Source of the DNA: CAYMJV01 sp964390545
GTDB lineage: Bacteria > Desulfobacterota > BSN033 > UBA1163
Assembly: GCA_964390545.1 (NCBI GenBank)
Contig: CAYMJV010000036.1
Location: 1-31,120, forward strand
Direction of reading: 5' to 3'
DNA length: 31,120 nucleotides
Made by a program: the position numbers and the translations under genes. Under the pieces are notes generated by a model. The model was not told the DNA's origin and ran no database searches. It saw nothing but the letters and a program-made list of their open reading frames with translations. Positions 15,781-22,924 of this stretch are shown here, one piece after another (position 1 is the stretch's first letter; the number at the start of each line of letters is the position of its first letter).

Positions 15781-17176
15781 GATCCCCAGCGTGGATGAAA
15801 TCCTATCAAGGCCAGAGATAGCCGATCTCTTAGAGATCCATCCCCGGACGGTGGTGGTGGACGCTATCCGGAAGGGATTGGAACAATTGCGTGAAGAGCT
15901 CTTAATCAAAGACCCTTCCAAAATCGAAGATTCCGTCTTTTCTTTTGAGCACCTCTATCCCATGATCCAGAGGGGGATCGAGCTTCAGGTTCAACCCCGG
16001 CTTCGTCGAGTCATCAATGCTACGGGAGTTGTGATTCATACCAATCTGGGAAGGTCACCCCTCCATCCCCTGGCTCTTCAACACATGATCGACATCTCCA
16101 AGACCTACTCAAACCTGGAGTATGACCTCAATCTGGGCGAACGGGGAGATCGCTATAGCCATGTGGAAGGGACCCTCTGTCGTCTATCCGGCGCAGAGTC
16201 GGCATTGGTGGTAAATAACAATGCGGGGGCAGTCCTTCTGGCCTTAAATACATTGGCTGAAGGTCGAGAGGTCATTGTTTCAAGGGGGGAACTGGTTGAA
16301 ATCGGAGGAGCCTTCCGAATTCCTGATGTGATGAAGCGAAGCGGTGCCTTGCTCAAAGAGGTTGGGACAACCAACCGGACTCACCTCAATGATTATCAAA
16401 AGGCCATCAGCTCGCAGACCGCCCTCCTTCTAAAGGTTCATACGAGCAATTTCCGCGTGATGGGTTTCACCTCCAGCGTGTCCCTTCAAGATCTGGTTCA
16501 GCTTGGGAAACAGCATGACCTCCCTGTCATGGAGGATCTGGGAAGCGGCTGCTTTCTTGACCTTTCTCAATATGGTCTGGAAAAGGAAGTTACGGTTCCC
16601 GAGGTGGTGGAAACGGGTGTCGATGTGGTCACTTTCAGTGGGGATAAACTCTTAGGCGGCCCTCAGGCTGGTATCTTATTAGGGAAGAAGAGTGTGATGG
16701 ACGCTATGAAGGCCAATCCCCTCACTCGAGCCCTCCGCATCGATAAGCTTACCCTGGCTACTCTGGAGTCCACCCTCCTCCTATATTTTGATGAGAAGAA
16801 GGCGATGAGAGAAATTCCCACGCTTCGGATGCTAGGTTTTGACTTAAGTAAATTGAAGAGAAGGGCGAGGCGTCTCTCAAAAAGATTGTCAGGAGTTATC
16901 AAGGAGGCTGAGATGGGCCTTCGAGAAGACGTCTCTCAGGTTGGCGGAGGGGCCCTTCCCCTTCAGGAGCTTCCAACCATGACCCTCATCATCAAACCCC
17001 GCAACTTTTCCGTAAACAAACTTGAAGAAAACCTGAGAAAGGGTGATCCTCCGATCATTTGTCGAATCAGTAAAGATGAATTGGTCTTGGACATGAGGAC
17101 GGTCTTCGATGAGGAGATTCCCCTGTTGGCTCAAGGGATTGAAAAAGCACTCACCCTGACGAGTCAGACCAAATGA
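15746..17176 (+). CDS. selA: L-seryl-tRNA(Sec) selenium transferase SelA
   Basis: A 476-residue PLP enzyme that converts Ser-tRNA(Sec) to Sec-tRNA(Sec) with selenophosphate. The N-terminal tRNA-binding segment contains KIPSVDEIL. The core carries the motif INATGVVIHTNLGRSPL, the region NLEYDLNLGERGDR, and the Schiff-base lysine K301 in TFSGDKLLGGPQAG (E. coli SelA uses K295). Length fits the family. The ATG at 15746 overlaps the end of the radical SAM gene by 35 nt, indicating translational coupling. Its partner tRNA gene selC is 3.1 kb downstream at 20277. selB and selD are not in this window. Confidence 0.97.
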   Translation: MSPSLHQQVLRKIPSVDEILSRPEIADLLEIHPRTVVVDAIRKGLEQLREELLIKDPSKIEDSVFSFEHLYPMIQRGIELQVQPRLRRVINATGVVIHTNLGRSPLHPLALQHMIDISKTYSNLEYDLNLGERGDRYSHVEGTLCRLSGAESALVVNNNAGAVLLALNTLAEGREVIVSRGELVEIGGAFRIPDVMKRSGALLKEVGTTNRTHLNDYQKAISSQTALLLKVHTSNFRVMGFTSSVSLQDLVQLGKQHDLPVMEDLGSGCFLDLSQYGLEKEVTVPEVVETGVDVVTFSGDKLLGGPQAGILLGKKSVMDAMKANPLTRALRIDKLTLATLESTLLLYFDEKKAMREIPTLRMLGFDLSKLKRRARRLSKRLSGVIKEAEMGLREDVSQVGGGALPLQELPTMTLIIKPRNFSVNKLEENLRKGDPPIICRISKDELVLDMRTVFDEEIPLLAQGIEKALTLTSQTK

Positions 17177-17256
17177 AATTGGCAAAATGACATCCTTGAA
17201 ATTCCAAGTTCCAAATCTCAAATCCCAAACAAACTCCAAGCACCCAACCGAAAAGT

Positions 17257-17306
17257 CCCCCTCACCCCCTCCCTCTCCCCTCAGGGGAGAGGGGAAGGGT
17301 GAGGGG
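17257..17306. repeat. Palindromic repeat, copy 2 (inside the open frame before rluD)
   Basis: A 50-bp palindrome with arms CCCCTCACCCCCTCCCTC and the matching GGGAGAGG...GTGAGGGG side. The sequence just before it (about 17195-17250) has the CCAAAT/CCCAAA-rich pattern also seen at 21114-21147 and 25135-25205. Both are non-coding repeat types elsewhere in this window. Confidence 0.85.
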
Positions 17307-17333
17307 TCTACCATTCCTGATGAGCAGCCCCGA

Positions 17334-18317
17334 TTGGAAGCAAGCGAAGGGGGTCAGCGTTTCTCCCTCCACGTAACCGCAAAAGACCAGGGAAAGCGTC
17401 TTGATCAGTTCCTGTCCCAAATCGACTTGGCCCTCTCAAGGTCGCAAGCTAAGAATCTGATCGAAGAGAGGGTTATCCTTCTTAATCAGAAATCAGCCAA
17501 GCCAAGTGTTCACTTAAAACAAGGGGATCTCATCTCCGGAGCTCTTCCAAAGCCCAAACCCCTCTCATTGAAACCCGAACCCACCCCTCTCAATATCCTC
17601 TATGAAGATCCGTCCATCATCGTCGTCGATAAGCCAGCGGGAATGGTTGTTCATCCAGCTGCCGGGAATCCATCGGGCACCTTGGTGAATGCCCTTCTCT
17701 ACCATTGCCACGACCTCAGTGGAATTAATGGGGTCCTGAGGCCGGGCATTGTACATCGTCTCGATAAGGATACCTCGGGGGTAATGGTCGTGGCTAAAGA
17801 TGACGAGGCTTACCATCATTTAATAAAACAGTTCAAAAATCGGACCGTGGAGAAGGTTTATCTCGCGATCGCTTATGGTAAGTTTAATCAGGCAGAAGGT
17901 TTAATCGATGCAGCGATCGGAAGGCATCCAAAAGAAAGAAAGCGTATGTCCACGCGGACTAAGAAAGGCAGGATCGCAATCACCCGCTGGAAAAGGGTGG
18001 AGCGTCTGGACGGTTTCTCCCTTCTTGAGATCTATCCACAGACAGGCCGGACACACCAAATTCGGGTCCATCTCTCCTCGGTTGGCCATCCTCTCTTAGG
18101 AGACCCTCTGTACGGAAGAAAGGGAAGACCTGGATCGATACAGGACCCTGTCTTAAAAGAATGTGTGAGAAGGATGACCCGGCAGGCCCTCCACGCCCAT
18201 CGATTGGCTTTCGACCATCCTCGAACAGGGGAAAGAGTTCAATTTGAAGCGCCCCTCCCTCAAGATATGCAGGAAGCTTTGGGGGGGTTGCGATCTCAAA
18301 TTAAAAAGGGAGAATAA
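17334..18317 (+). CDS. rluD: 23S rRNA pseudouridine synthase, RluD family
   Basis: An S4 RNA-binding domain (KRLDQFLSQ...LSRSQAKNLIEE...VKQGD-type) is followed by the RluA/RluD catalytic domain with HRLDKDTSGVMVVAK, whose aspartate (codon 17763-17765) is catalytic, and later GRTHQIRVHLSSVGHPLLGDPLYG. It isomerises uridines of large-subunit rRNA. The frame is open back to an ATG at 17187, but that extension is encoded by two dispersed repeats. The in-frame TTG at 17334 gives 327 residues, the normal family length, so I prefer it, though its Shine-Dalgarno is weak. It follows selA closely, and pgeF starts 2 nt after its stop. Confidence 0.88.
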   Translation: MEASEGGQRFSLHVTAKDQGKRLDQFLSQIDLALSRSQAKNLIEERVILLNQKSAKPSVHLKQGDLISGALPKPKPLSLKPEPTPLNILYEDPSIIVVDKPAGMVVHPAAGNPSGTLVNALLYHCHDLSGINGVLRPGIVHRLDKDTSGVMVVAKDDEAYHHLIKQFKNRTVEKVYLAIAYGKFNQAEGLIDAAIGRHPKERKRMSTRTKKGRIAITRWKRVERLDGFSLLEIYPQTGRTHQIRVHLSSVGHPLLGDPLYGRKGRPGSIQDPVLKECVRRMTRQALHAHRLAFDHPRTGERVQFEAPLPQDMQEALGGLRSQIKKGE

Positions 18318-18319
18318 CG

Positions 18320-19111
18320 ATGAATATTTTTGATCGTTCCTTGCTGAAAATAAAAAATGGTCTCCCTTATTTTGAAATCCCTGAGATCACTCAATTAGAA
18401 TGGATTCGACATGGTTTTCTCACCCGAAAAGGAGGGAACAGCCCACCTCCCTACGACACCCTCAATCTGACCGAAGACAATGGAGATCGGGATGAGTATG
18501 TCTCAGGGAACAAGAACCTGATCGCCAAGACCTTTGGATTCGATATGAACCGTTTGATCCTGCTTCATCAGGTTCATCAGGACCAGGTCATGCTCGTCAA
18601 AGGGCCTGCCCTCAGCCTTCCCTCTCCTTTAGCATATGATGCCCAGATTACAAACGCTTCAAATATATTTCTAGGCATCCTCACCGCAGATTGCGTTCCT
18701 ATCTTCGTAGCCGATCAGAAGAAAAAGGCAATTGCTGCAATCCATGCCGGAAGACAGGGAACAGCCCTCCACATTACCACCAAGGTTCTGCAGAAGATGA
18801 AGAAAGAGTTCGGATGTTTACCCGAAGACCTTCTTATTGCCTTGGGCCCTTCCATCGGATTCTGCTGTTATGAAATCGATGAAAAGGTTTTTTCCCCTGA
18901 ATGGGAACCCTTCTCGATTCCTGTAGGAGATGGGAAATGGATGCTAGACCTGGTCCGTATCAACATCGCCCAGATCGAAAAAGAAGGGATCAAAGAAGAA
19001 CAGATCTTCTGGATCGACCTCTGTACGAGTTGTCATCGAGACCTTTTCTTCTCCAATCGAAAAGAAGGAAAAACGGGGAGGCAACTCTCTTTTATTGGAA
19101 TCAAAGAATAG
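18320..19111 (+). CDS. pgeF: PgeF/YfiH family multicopper-type protein (purine nucleoside phosphorylase, laccase domain)
   Basis: A 263-residue Cu-oxidase_4 (DUF152) protein. Conserved metal-site segments are visible: HQVHQD, TADCVPIFV, HAGRQGT (HAGWRG is usual; the His is kept) and GPSIGFCCYEI, plus a C-terminal DLCTSCHRDLFFS. Family members are reported as zinc-dependent purine nucleoside phosphorylases/adenosine deaminases, and YfiH/PgeF has also been linked to peptidoglycan editing. It starts 2 nt after rluD, a very common bacterial pairing, and uses the GGGAG at the end of rluD as its ribosome binding site. Assignment is firm; which activity dominates is not clear from sequence. Confidence 0.93.
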   Translation: MNIFDRSLLKIKNGLPYFEIPEITQLEWIRHGFLTRKGGNSPPPYDTLNLTEDNGDRDEYVSGNKNLIAKTFGFDMNRLILLHQVHQDQVMLVKGPALSLPSPLAYDAQITNASNIFLGILTADCVPIFVADQKKKAIAAIHAGRQGTALHITTKVLQKMKKEFGCLPEDLLIALGPSIGFCCYEIDEKVFSPEWEPFSIPVGDGKWMLDLVRINIAQIEKEGIKEEQIFWIDLCTSCHRDLFFSNRKEGKTGRQLSFIGIKE

Positions 19112-19165
19112 GTTGAGGCTGAGGTTAAGGTTGAGCAACTCTGGACTTTAGCGCCGAAGAGAAAG

Positions 19166-19447
19166 ATGAAAAATATTCTTCTAAAAATATATCTTCAACC
19201 CAAATCTTCGCGGAATGAAATTGTAGGTCCTTATCGAGATGGAATTAAGGTAAGGGTGACTGCGGCGCCGGTGGAGGGAAGGGCGAACAAGGTCCTCCTC
19301 CGGTTCCTGGCCAAGGAGTTTGGAGTAACTCCCTCCTCCGTTGAAATCGTTAGAGGTCATCGCTCCCGGGAAAAGCTAATAAGGATTACAGCTCCGCTGG
19401 ATCAGGAGCTAAAGAGGAGGCTACACATAGCTGAATCGAATTCTTGA
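19166..19447 (+). CDS. DUF167/YggU family protein
   Basis: A 93-residue protein with the DUF167 core: YLQPKSSRNEIVG, IKVRVTAAPVEGRAN, LLRFLAKEFGV and VRGHRSREKLIRI. The family is small, cytoplasmic and of unknown biochemical role. It is the last gene of the plus-strand run that begins before selA. The 54-nt spacer to pgeF contains a GAGGCTGAGGTTAAGGTTGAG-like stretch, another low-complexity repeat. No terminator is evident before the convergent AlaX-like gene. Confidence 0.9.
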   Translation: MKNILLKIYLQPKSSRNEIVGPYRDGIKVRVTAAPVEGRANKVLLRFLAKEFGVTPSSVEIVRGHRSREKLIRITAPLDQELKRRLHIAESNS

Positions 19448-19466
19448 TTTTATGTATCTATATTCT

Positions 19467-20117
19467 TCAAATAGAATTTTCACTCACATAAATTTCAATT
19501 CTCTCTTTGCCTTTGCCTGGATTTTTACGCTTTAACTCGATCTCCCCAATCTCGCCCGTTTTCTTCAAGTGAGTCCCTCCACAGGGAACCCTTGCAAATC
19601 CGCTAATCTCCCAATATCTTTTCTCTTTTTCTTCATCACTGAAAGCACTTATTATTTCTTGGTTAGCTTCAATCATTCCAAGAGCTTCTTTTTGAATATC
19701 AGGCAACACTTTTGAGATATTCTCATCCCATTCAAAGTCTATTCGTGCTTTGTCTTGGGCGATATGAGCCCCTACTTTTTTAATGGAACCCAACTTCTGA
19801 TATACTAATTCCAGTACAATTTCTGCTGCAAAATGCAATCGCATCAGCTTATATCGTCTTTCCCAGTCGATCTTCATACTCACTTGATCGCCAGGTTTTA
19901 AACCCAGGTTATTTTCCAGTGTATACACAATCTCTCTCCCCTCTGCTCGAGCCTGGAGGACACGACTATTTCCGATGGTTCCATGATCACTTTCTTGCCC
20001 TCCGGAGAAAGCAAAGAAGATCGTTTGCTCAACAGTAATGTCAGTATCTTTCACATTCGTAATAAGAGTGTCTAGCTGAGTCAGATAAGGATCTTTCCAA
20101 AACATTTTCTCTGTCAT
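19467..20117 (-). CDS. AlaX-like alanyl-tRNA editing domain protein
   Basis: A 216-residue stand-alone protein similar to the AlaRS editing domain. The N-terminal segment has QTIFFAFSGGQESDHG, which is PeGGGQ-like but altered. The editing core has RLHFAAE (H95, E99) where the family usually has HxxxH. The second metal motif CGGTH (C179, H183) is intact. AlaX proteins hydrolyse Ser- or Gly-tRNA(Ala) in the cytoplasm. The H-to-E change may mark a subfamily with a different metal ligand or substrate; I recall similar HFAAE variants in AlaX-like proteins but cannot check. It faces selC, with a 159-nt spacer between them. Confidence 0.8.
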   Translation of the reverse strand: MTEKMFWKDPYLTQLDTLITNVKDTDITVEQTIFFAFSGGQESDHGTIGNSRVLQARAEGREIVYTLENNLGLKPGDQVSMKIDWERRYKLMRLHFAAEIVLELVYQKLGSIKKVGAHIAQDKARIDFEWDENISKVLPDIQKEALGMIEANQEIISAFSDEEKEKRYWEISGFARVPCGGTHLKKTGEIGEIELKRKNPGKGKERIEIYVSENSI

Positions 20118-20240
20118 ATGAACCTTCCCTTAATGAATGTTGGTTCCGAATAGCTAACTTATTTTGCAAGCTTTTTCTATGGTTGTTGCGATTTTATAAA
20201 TAATAAGTGATTGTGTCAATGCTGGTTGGTTCAAAACCCC

Positions 20241-20269
20241 TTGACTTCAAAAAGAAAATCTATTACTGT
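20241..20269 (+). promoter_or_regulatory. Candidate promoter for tRNA-Sec
   Basis: TTGACT at 20241-20246, a 17-nt spacer and TACTGT at 20264-20269. The mature tRNA 5' end at 20277 follows 7 nt later, so transcription would begin at or just before the tRNA. The rest of 20118-20240 shows nothing recognisable. Confidence 0.6.
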
Positions 20270-20276
20270 GAAATTT

Positions 20277-20371
20277 GGAAGTGGTTAGGTCCTGGTGGAC
20301 CTCCTGGACTTCAAATCCAGTGGCGGGCTTAATAGGTCCGCGGTGGGTTCGATTCCCATGCACTTCCGCCA
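20277..20371 (+). tRNA. selC: tRNA-Sec (anticodon TCA)
   Basis: A 95-nt tRNA with encoded CCA (20369-20371), the same length as E. coli selC. The acceptor stem GGAAGTG (20277-20283) pairs with CACTTCC (20361-20367). The D stem is long, AGGTCC/GGACCT with loop TGGT, as in tRNA-Sec. The anticodon stem is CTGGA/TCCAG with loop CTTCAAA and anticodon TCA at 20311-20313. The extra arm GCGGGCTT/AGGTCCGC gives 8 pairs including wobbles. The T loop is TTCGATT. Together with selA this allows UGA decoding by the genes at 7845 and 12871. Confidence 0.97.
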
Positions 20372-20404
20372 GGCTGTATTGAATCCCTCAAAAGGAGAAT
20401 AAGG

Positions 20405-20599
20405 ATGTTTGGGATTGGAATGCCGGAGTTGGTCGTTATCTTGGTCATCGTCCTGATCATTTTTGGTGCGGGAAAGTTACCCCAGATTGGCGAAGGGATT
20501 GGAAAAGGGATCCGTAACTTCAGAAAAGCGACGACCAAAGACCAAGAGGAGATCGACGTCACTCCGAAGAAAAACGAAGAAATTCCTGAGAAAAAGTAA
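20405..20599 (+). CDS. tatA: Sec-independent translocase TatA/TatE
   Basis: A 64-residue protein with the TatA pattern: a short N-terminal segment with MPELVVI, a transmembrane helix (about residues 6-22), the FGAGKLPQIGEGIGKGIRNFRKA hinge and amphipathic helix, then a charged tail. TatA oligomers form the twin-arginine translocation pore in the inner membrane. A good Shine-Dalgarno (AAAAGGAG) precedes the ATG. It lies directly downstream of selC. The Tat substrate FdhA is encoded in the same window. tatB and tatC are not present here. Confidence 0.95.
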   Translation: MFGIGMPELVVILVIVLIIFGAGKLPQIGEGIGKGIRNFRKATTKDQEEIDVTPKKNEEIPEKK

Positions 20600-20629
20600 A
20601 CTTTCGAAGGCTTCTCCCCGCTGCTCAGC

Positions 20630-21115
20630 ATGGGATATATTTCCTACATCGGGATCGGCTCGAACCTCGGCGACAAAGTCGGTCAATGTGAAAAAGCCAT
20701 AACCGAGATTCTGAAGACCGATCAAAATAAGCTTCTCGCCAAATCCTCCTTTTTCAAAACAAAACCCCTTGGTTACACATCTCAAGATTGGTTCATCAAT
20801 GGGGTTATAAAAATCGAAACAGAATTGGAACCCCTTCAACTGCTTCGAGCCCTGAAGAGGATCGAATCTCAGTTGGGTCGAGAGGAGACCTTCCGCTGGG
20901 GACCCCGAACCATTGATCTCGATATCCTCTTCTTTGATGAAAAAGAAATCCGGACAGAGGAGCTCCAGATCCCCCATCCTCTACTCCAGGAGCGTCAATT
21001 CGTCCTCATCCCTTTGGCTGAAATTGACCGTGATTTTATCCATCCCGTTTTGAAAAAGAGCATCGGAGAACTTTTGGATGATATGAAAGAAGATCAAGGA
21101 GTGAAGAAAATCTGA
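20630..21115 (+). CDS. folK: 2-amino-4-hydroxy-6-hydroxymethyldihydropteridine pyrophosphokinase (HPPK)
   Basis: A 161-residue enzyme of folate synthesis that transfers pyrophosphate from ATP to hydroxymethyldihydropterin. Family motifs are visible: IGIGSNLGDK at the N-terminus, PLGYTSQDWFINGV, and FRWGPRTIDLDILFF (88-102), with the Mg-binding D96 and D98, followed by IPHPLLQERQFVLIPLAEI. Length is normal. It starts 31 nt after tatA with a poor Shine-Dalgarno, so it may be read on the same transcript. It is followed by a repeat-rich spacer. Confidence 0.96.
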   Translation: MGYISYIGIGSNLGDKVGQCEKAITEILKTDQNKLLAKSSFFKTKPLGYTSQDWFINGVIKIETELEPLQLLRALKRIESQLGREETFRWGPRTIDLDILFFDEKEIRTEELQIPHPLLQERQFVLIPLAEIDRDFIHPVLKKSIGELLDDMKEDQGVKKI

Positions 21116-21147
21116 AATTCCAAACCCCAAATACTAGTTCCAAATGA

Positions 21148-21197
21148 CCCCCTCACCCCCTCCCTCTCCCCCATGGGGAGAGGGGAAGGGTGAGGGG
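21148..21197. repeat. Palindromic repeat, copy 3
   Basis: CCCCCTCACCCCCTCCCTC pairs with the GGGGAGAGGGGAAGGGTGAGGGG side around a CATG centre. It is preceded at about 21114-21147 by the CCAAACCCCAAAT-type low-complexity stretch, the same combination as before rluD. It separates folK from the next gene. Confidence 0.85.
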
Positions 21198-21211
21198 ATG
21201 CTGGATTAATC

Positions 21212-21460
21212 ATGGCTCGTCTTATTTTCTTAATCGTCGTCGTCTTCGTCCTCTACTATGTTCTTTACTTCCTTATTAAGAATCCTTCTCTGAGAAAAAA
21301 AGTGAACACGAGGGATGAACCAGAGGAACTTGTCCAGGATCCCTATTGCCAAACCTATATCCCGAAAGGGTCCGCAGTGAAGAAGAGAATTGCCGGGAAG
21401 GACTGTTACTTCTGTAATTCGGAATGTCTGAAAAAATATTTAGAGAAATTAACACGTTAG
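21212..21460 (+). CDS. Small membrane-anchored YHS/TRASH-like metal-binding protein
   Basis: An 82-residue protein. Residues 3-22 form one transmembrane helix. A C-terminal zinc-finger-like segment carries DPYCQTYI (C46) and CYFCNSEC (C65, C68, C72), resembling YHS or TRASH metal-binding domains. The pattern (helix, short linker, four-cysteine knuckle) is common in small proteobacterial proteins near folK or tat genes, but the function is unknown. The Shine-Dalgarno is distant, in the 3' end of the palindromic repeat. I infer a cytoplasm-facing metal-binding domain but cannot name the metal. Confidence 0.75.
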   Translation: MARLIFLIVVVFVLYYVLYFLIKNPSLRKKVNTRDEPEELVQDPYCQTYIPKGSAVKKRIAGKDCYFCNSECLKKYLEKLTR

Positions 21461-21607
21461 CCAGCCCTGAGACTTAATGTCCGCCTTCGGAAAACACATA
21501 GTCTTTCCCATTTACTGTTCTTATCTAATTTAGTATAAAAAGGGATGAGAAGTTAAAAAACGAGAAGAAAAAGCACAGAAGGTGAAAAGAAAAAAGGCAA
21601 AAAAGTA

Positions 21608-21634
21608 TTGACAAATATAGAGATGTTGTATACA
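21608..21634 (+). promoter_or_regulatory. Promoter for the lipoprotein pair
   Basis: TTGACA at 21608-21613 with either TATACA at 21629-21634 (15-nt spacer) or TACAAA at 21631-21636 (17-nt spacer). The surrounding 21461-21673 is AT-rich and gene-free. Start codon 21674 lies about 40 nt downstream. Confidence 0.65.
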
Positions 21635-21673
21635 AATACATAATTGATGAAAAAATTGAAAGGAGGGAAGTCT

Positions 21674-21955
21674 ATGAAGAAGATGTATTCAGTATTGGTA
21701 ATGCTTGTTCTATTTTCCTTTCTCCTCTCGGGTTGTTACTATTTTGCAGCCCAGAAAGAAATCAAAAATGCTGAAAATTCGGTCGCCCAGTTAAAGGCCG
21801 CGGGAGGAGACAAAACGGCTCCCTATGAATACTGCAGTGCTGAAGCGTTTCTAGCGGGAGCAAAAAAAGAGTTCAACGAGAATGATTTCAAACCTGCCAA
21901 AGAATTGGCTAGCCGATCCAGGTCCGCTGCGGAAGCGGGTTTGGCTAAGAAATAG
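21674..21955 (+). CDS. Small lipoprotein with DUF4398-like helix
   Basis: The product is 93 residues from the ATG at 21674, which has a strong Shine-Dalgarno (AAAGGAGGGAAG). An upstream in-frame ATG at 21644 exists but would precede the signal. A type II signal peptide ends in the lipobox LLSGC (C21). The mature part is a short helical segment with ENSVAQLKAAGGDKTAPYEYCSAEAFLAGAKKEF, resembling DUF4398 proteins. The next gene, an OmpA-type lipoprotein, carries a similar segment (YGTAEGYLALAD). It is likely anchored to a membrane leaflet in the periplasm. The function is unknown. Confidence 0.8.
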   Translation: MKKMYSVLVMLVLFSFLLSGCYYFAAQKEIKNAENSVAQLKAAGGDKTAPYEYCSAEAFLAGAKKEFNENDFKPAKELASRSRSAAEAGLAKK

Positions 21956-21979
21956 TAATTCATTGAAAGGAGGGGAGTG

Positions 21980-22771
21980 ATGATGATGAATCAGAGATGG
22001 ATGATGATGCTGATCTTACTTTTCGTCGGGACTATGATTATATCTGGATGTACAGCTAGCAGAGAGACGGTGATGGCCTATAACGAGGCCAAAGAGACCT
22101 TCCAGAGGGCTACCATTGCTGATGCAAAGAAATGTGCACCCTGTCAATATGGAACGGCAGAGGGTTACCTTGCCCTGGCCGATCATGAGATGAAATACTA
22201 TTGGAGAGAGATGGAGGATCTACAGAAATCTACTAAAACTGTCCAGGACAAATCTTCAGAAGCTCTCAGACTCACACCATGCGAGAAAGTGGCGGAAGCA
22301 CCGAAGCCGGCGGAACCACCGAAGCCCGCCCCAATTGCACCGGCGCCTGCACCACCAGAAAAACCCAAGGCCGTGGAAGAGCCTGTCAAACCTGCACCAC
22401 CGCCTCCTCCACCACCGCCTAAACCAGCTGCACCACCAGTGTTGGATACCATCTATTTTGATCCAGCCAAGACCAATATCAATCCAGCAGCGGCCAAGGC
22501 ATTGGATCGAACTGGAATGATTCTCAAGGAAAATCCTCAACTCAAGGTTGAGATCGGTGGTCATACCGATGCCTCCGGTAATGAGAAAGCGAACCAGGCG
22601 ATCTCGGAGAAGAGGGCCCAGAGTGCCATGAAATATCTCCAGGATAAATTCAACATCCCGGAAAATCGAATGACGGTGAAAGGTTACGGGGCAACCAAGC
22701 CCATCGCCGACAACTCGACCCAAGAAGGTCGTTCCAAAAATAGAAGGGTAGAGTTCAAATACCTTCCCTAA
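21980..22771 (+). CDS. OmpA/Pal-type peptidoglycan-binding lipoprotein
   Basis: About 263 residues. The signal peptide ends in lipobox IISGC. A helical N-terminal domain contains CQYGTAEGYLALADHEM, similar to the preceding lipoprotein. A Pro/Ala/Lys-rich linker follows (roughly residues 100-150). The C-terminal OmpA domain has DTIYFDPAKTNI, IGGHTDASGNEKANQAIS-type and GYGATKPIADNST motifs, which bind peptidoglycan. It likely links outer membrane and cell wall. Several in-frame starts (GTG 21977, ATG 21980, 21983, 21986) follow AAAGGAGGGG; 21980 or 21983 fits the spacing. It lies 24 nt downstream of the first lipoprotein, so the two are co-transcribed. Confidence 0.9.
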   Translation: MMMNQRWMMMLILLFVGTMIISGCTASRETVMAYNEAKETFQRATIADAKKCAPCQYGTAEGYLALADHEMKYYWREMEDLQKSTKTVQDKSSEALRLTPCEKVAEAPKPAEPPKPAPIAPAPAPPEKPKAVEEPVKPAPPPPPPPPKPAAPPVLDTIYFDPAKTNINPAAAKALDRTGMILKENPQLKVEIGGHTDASGNEKANQAISEKRAQSAMKYLQDKFNIPENRMTVKGYGATKPIADNSTQEGRSKNRRVEFKYLP

Positions 22772-22798
22772 GGAAGGGAACACCCTTTGGAGAAGGAT

Positions 22799-22845
22799 AA
22801 AAATAAGGTGGCAGGAGTTTTTTCTCCTGCCACCTTATTTTTATG
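22799..22845 (+). terminator. Intrinsic terminator after the OmpA lipoprotein
   Basis: AAAATAAGGTGGCAGGAG pairs perfectly with CTCCTGCCACCTTATTTT around a short T-rich loop. The 3' arm ends in T residues, so the hairpin may act on both strands. Confidence 0.92.
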
Positions 22846-22924
22846 AGATTTCTGAAAAAGCCAGGAAATCCTTGAAAGAGCAAAAGGTATTTTTTCAGAG
22901 CTCTCTTTATAGAGGGAGGAGATG

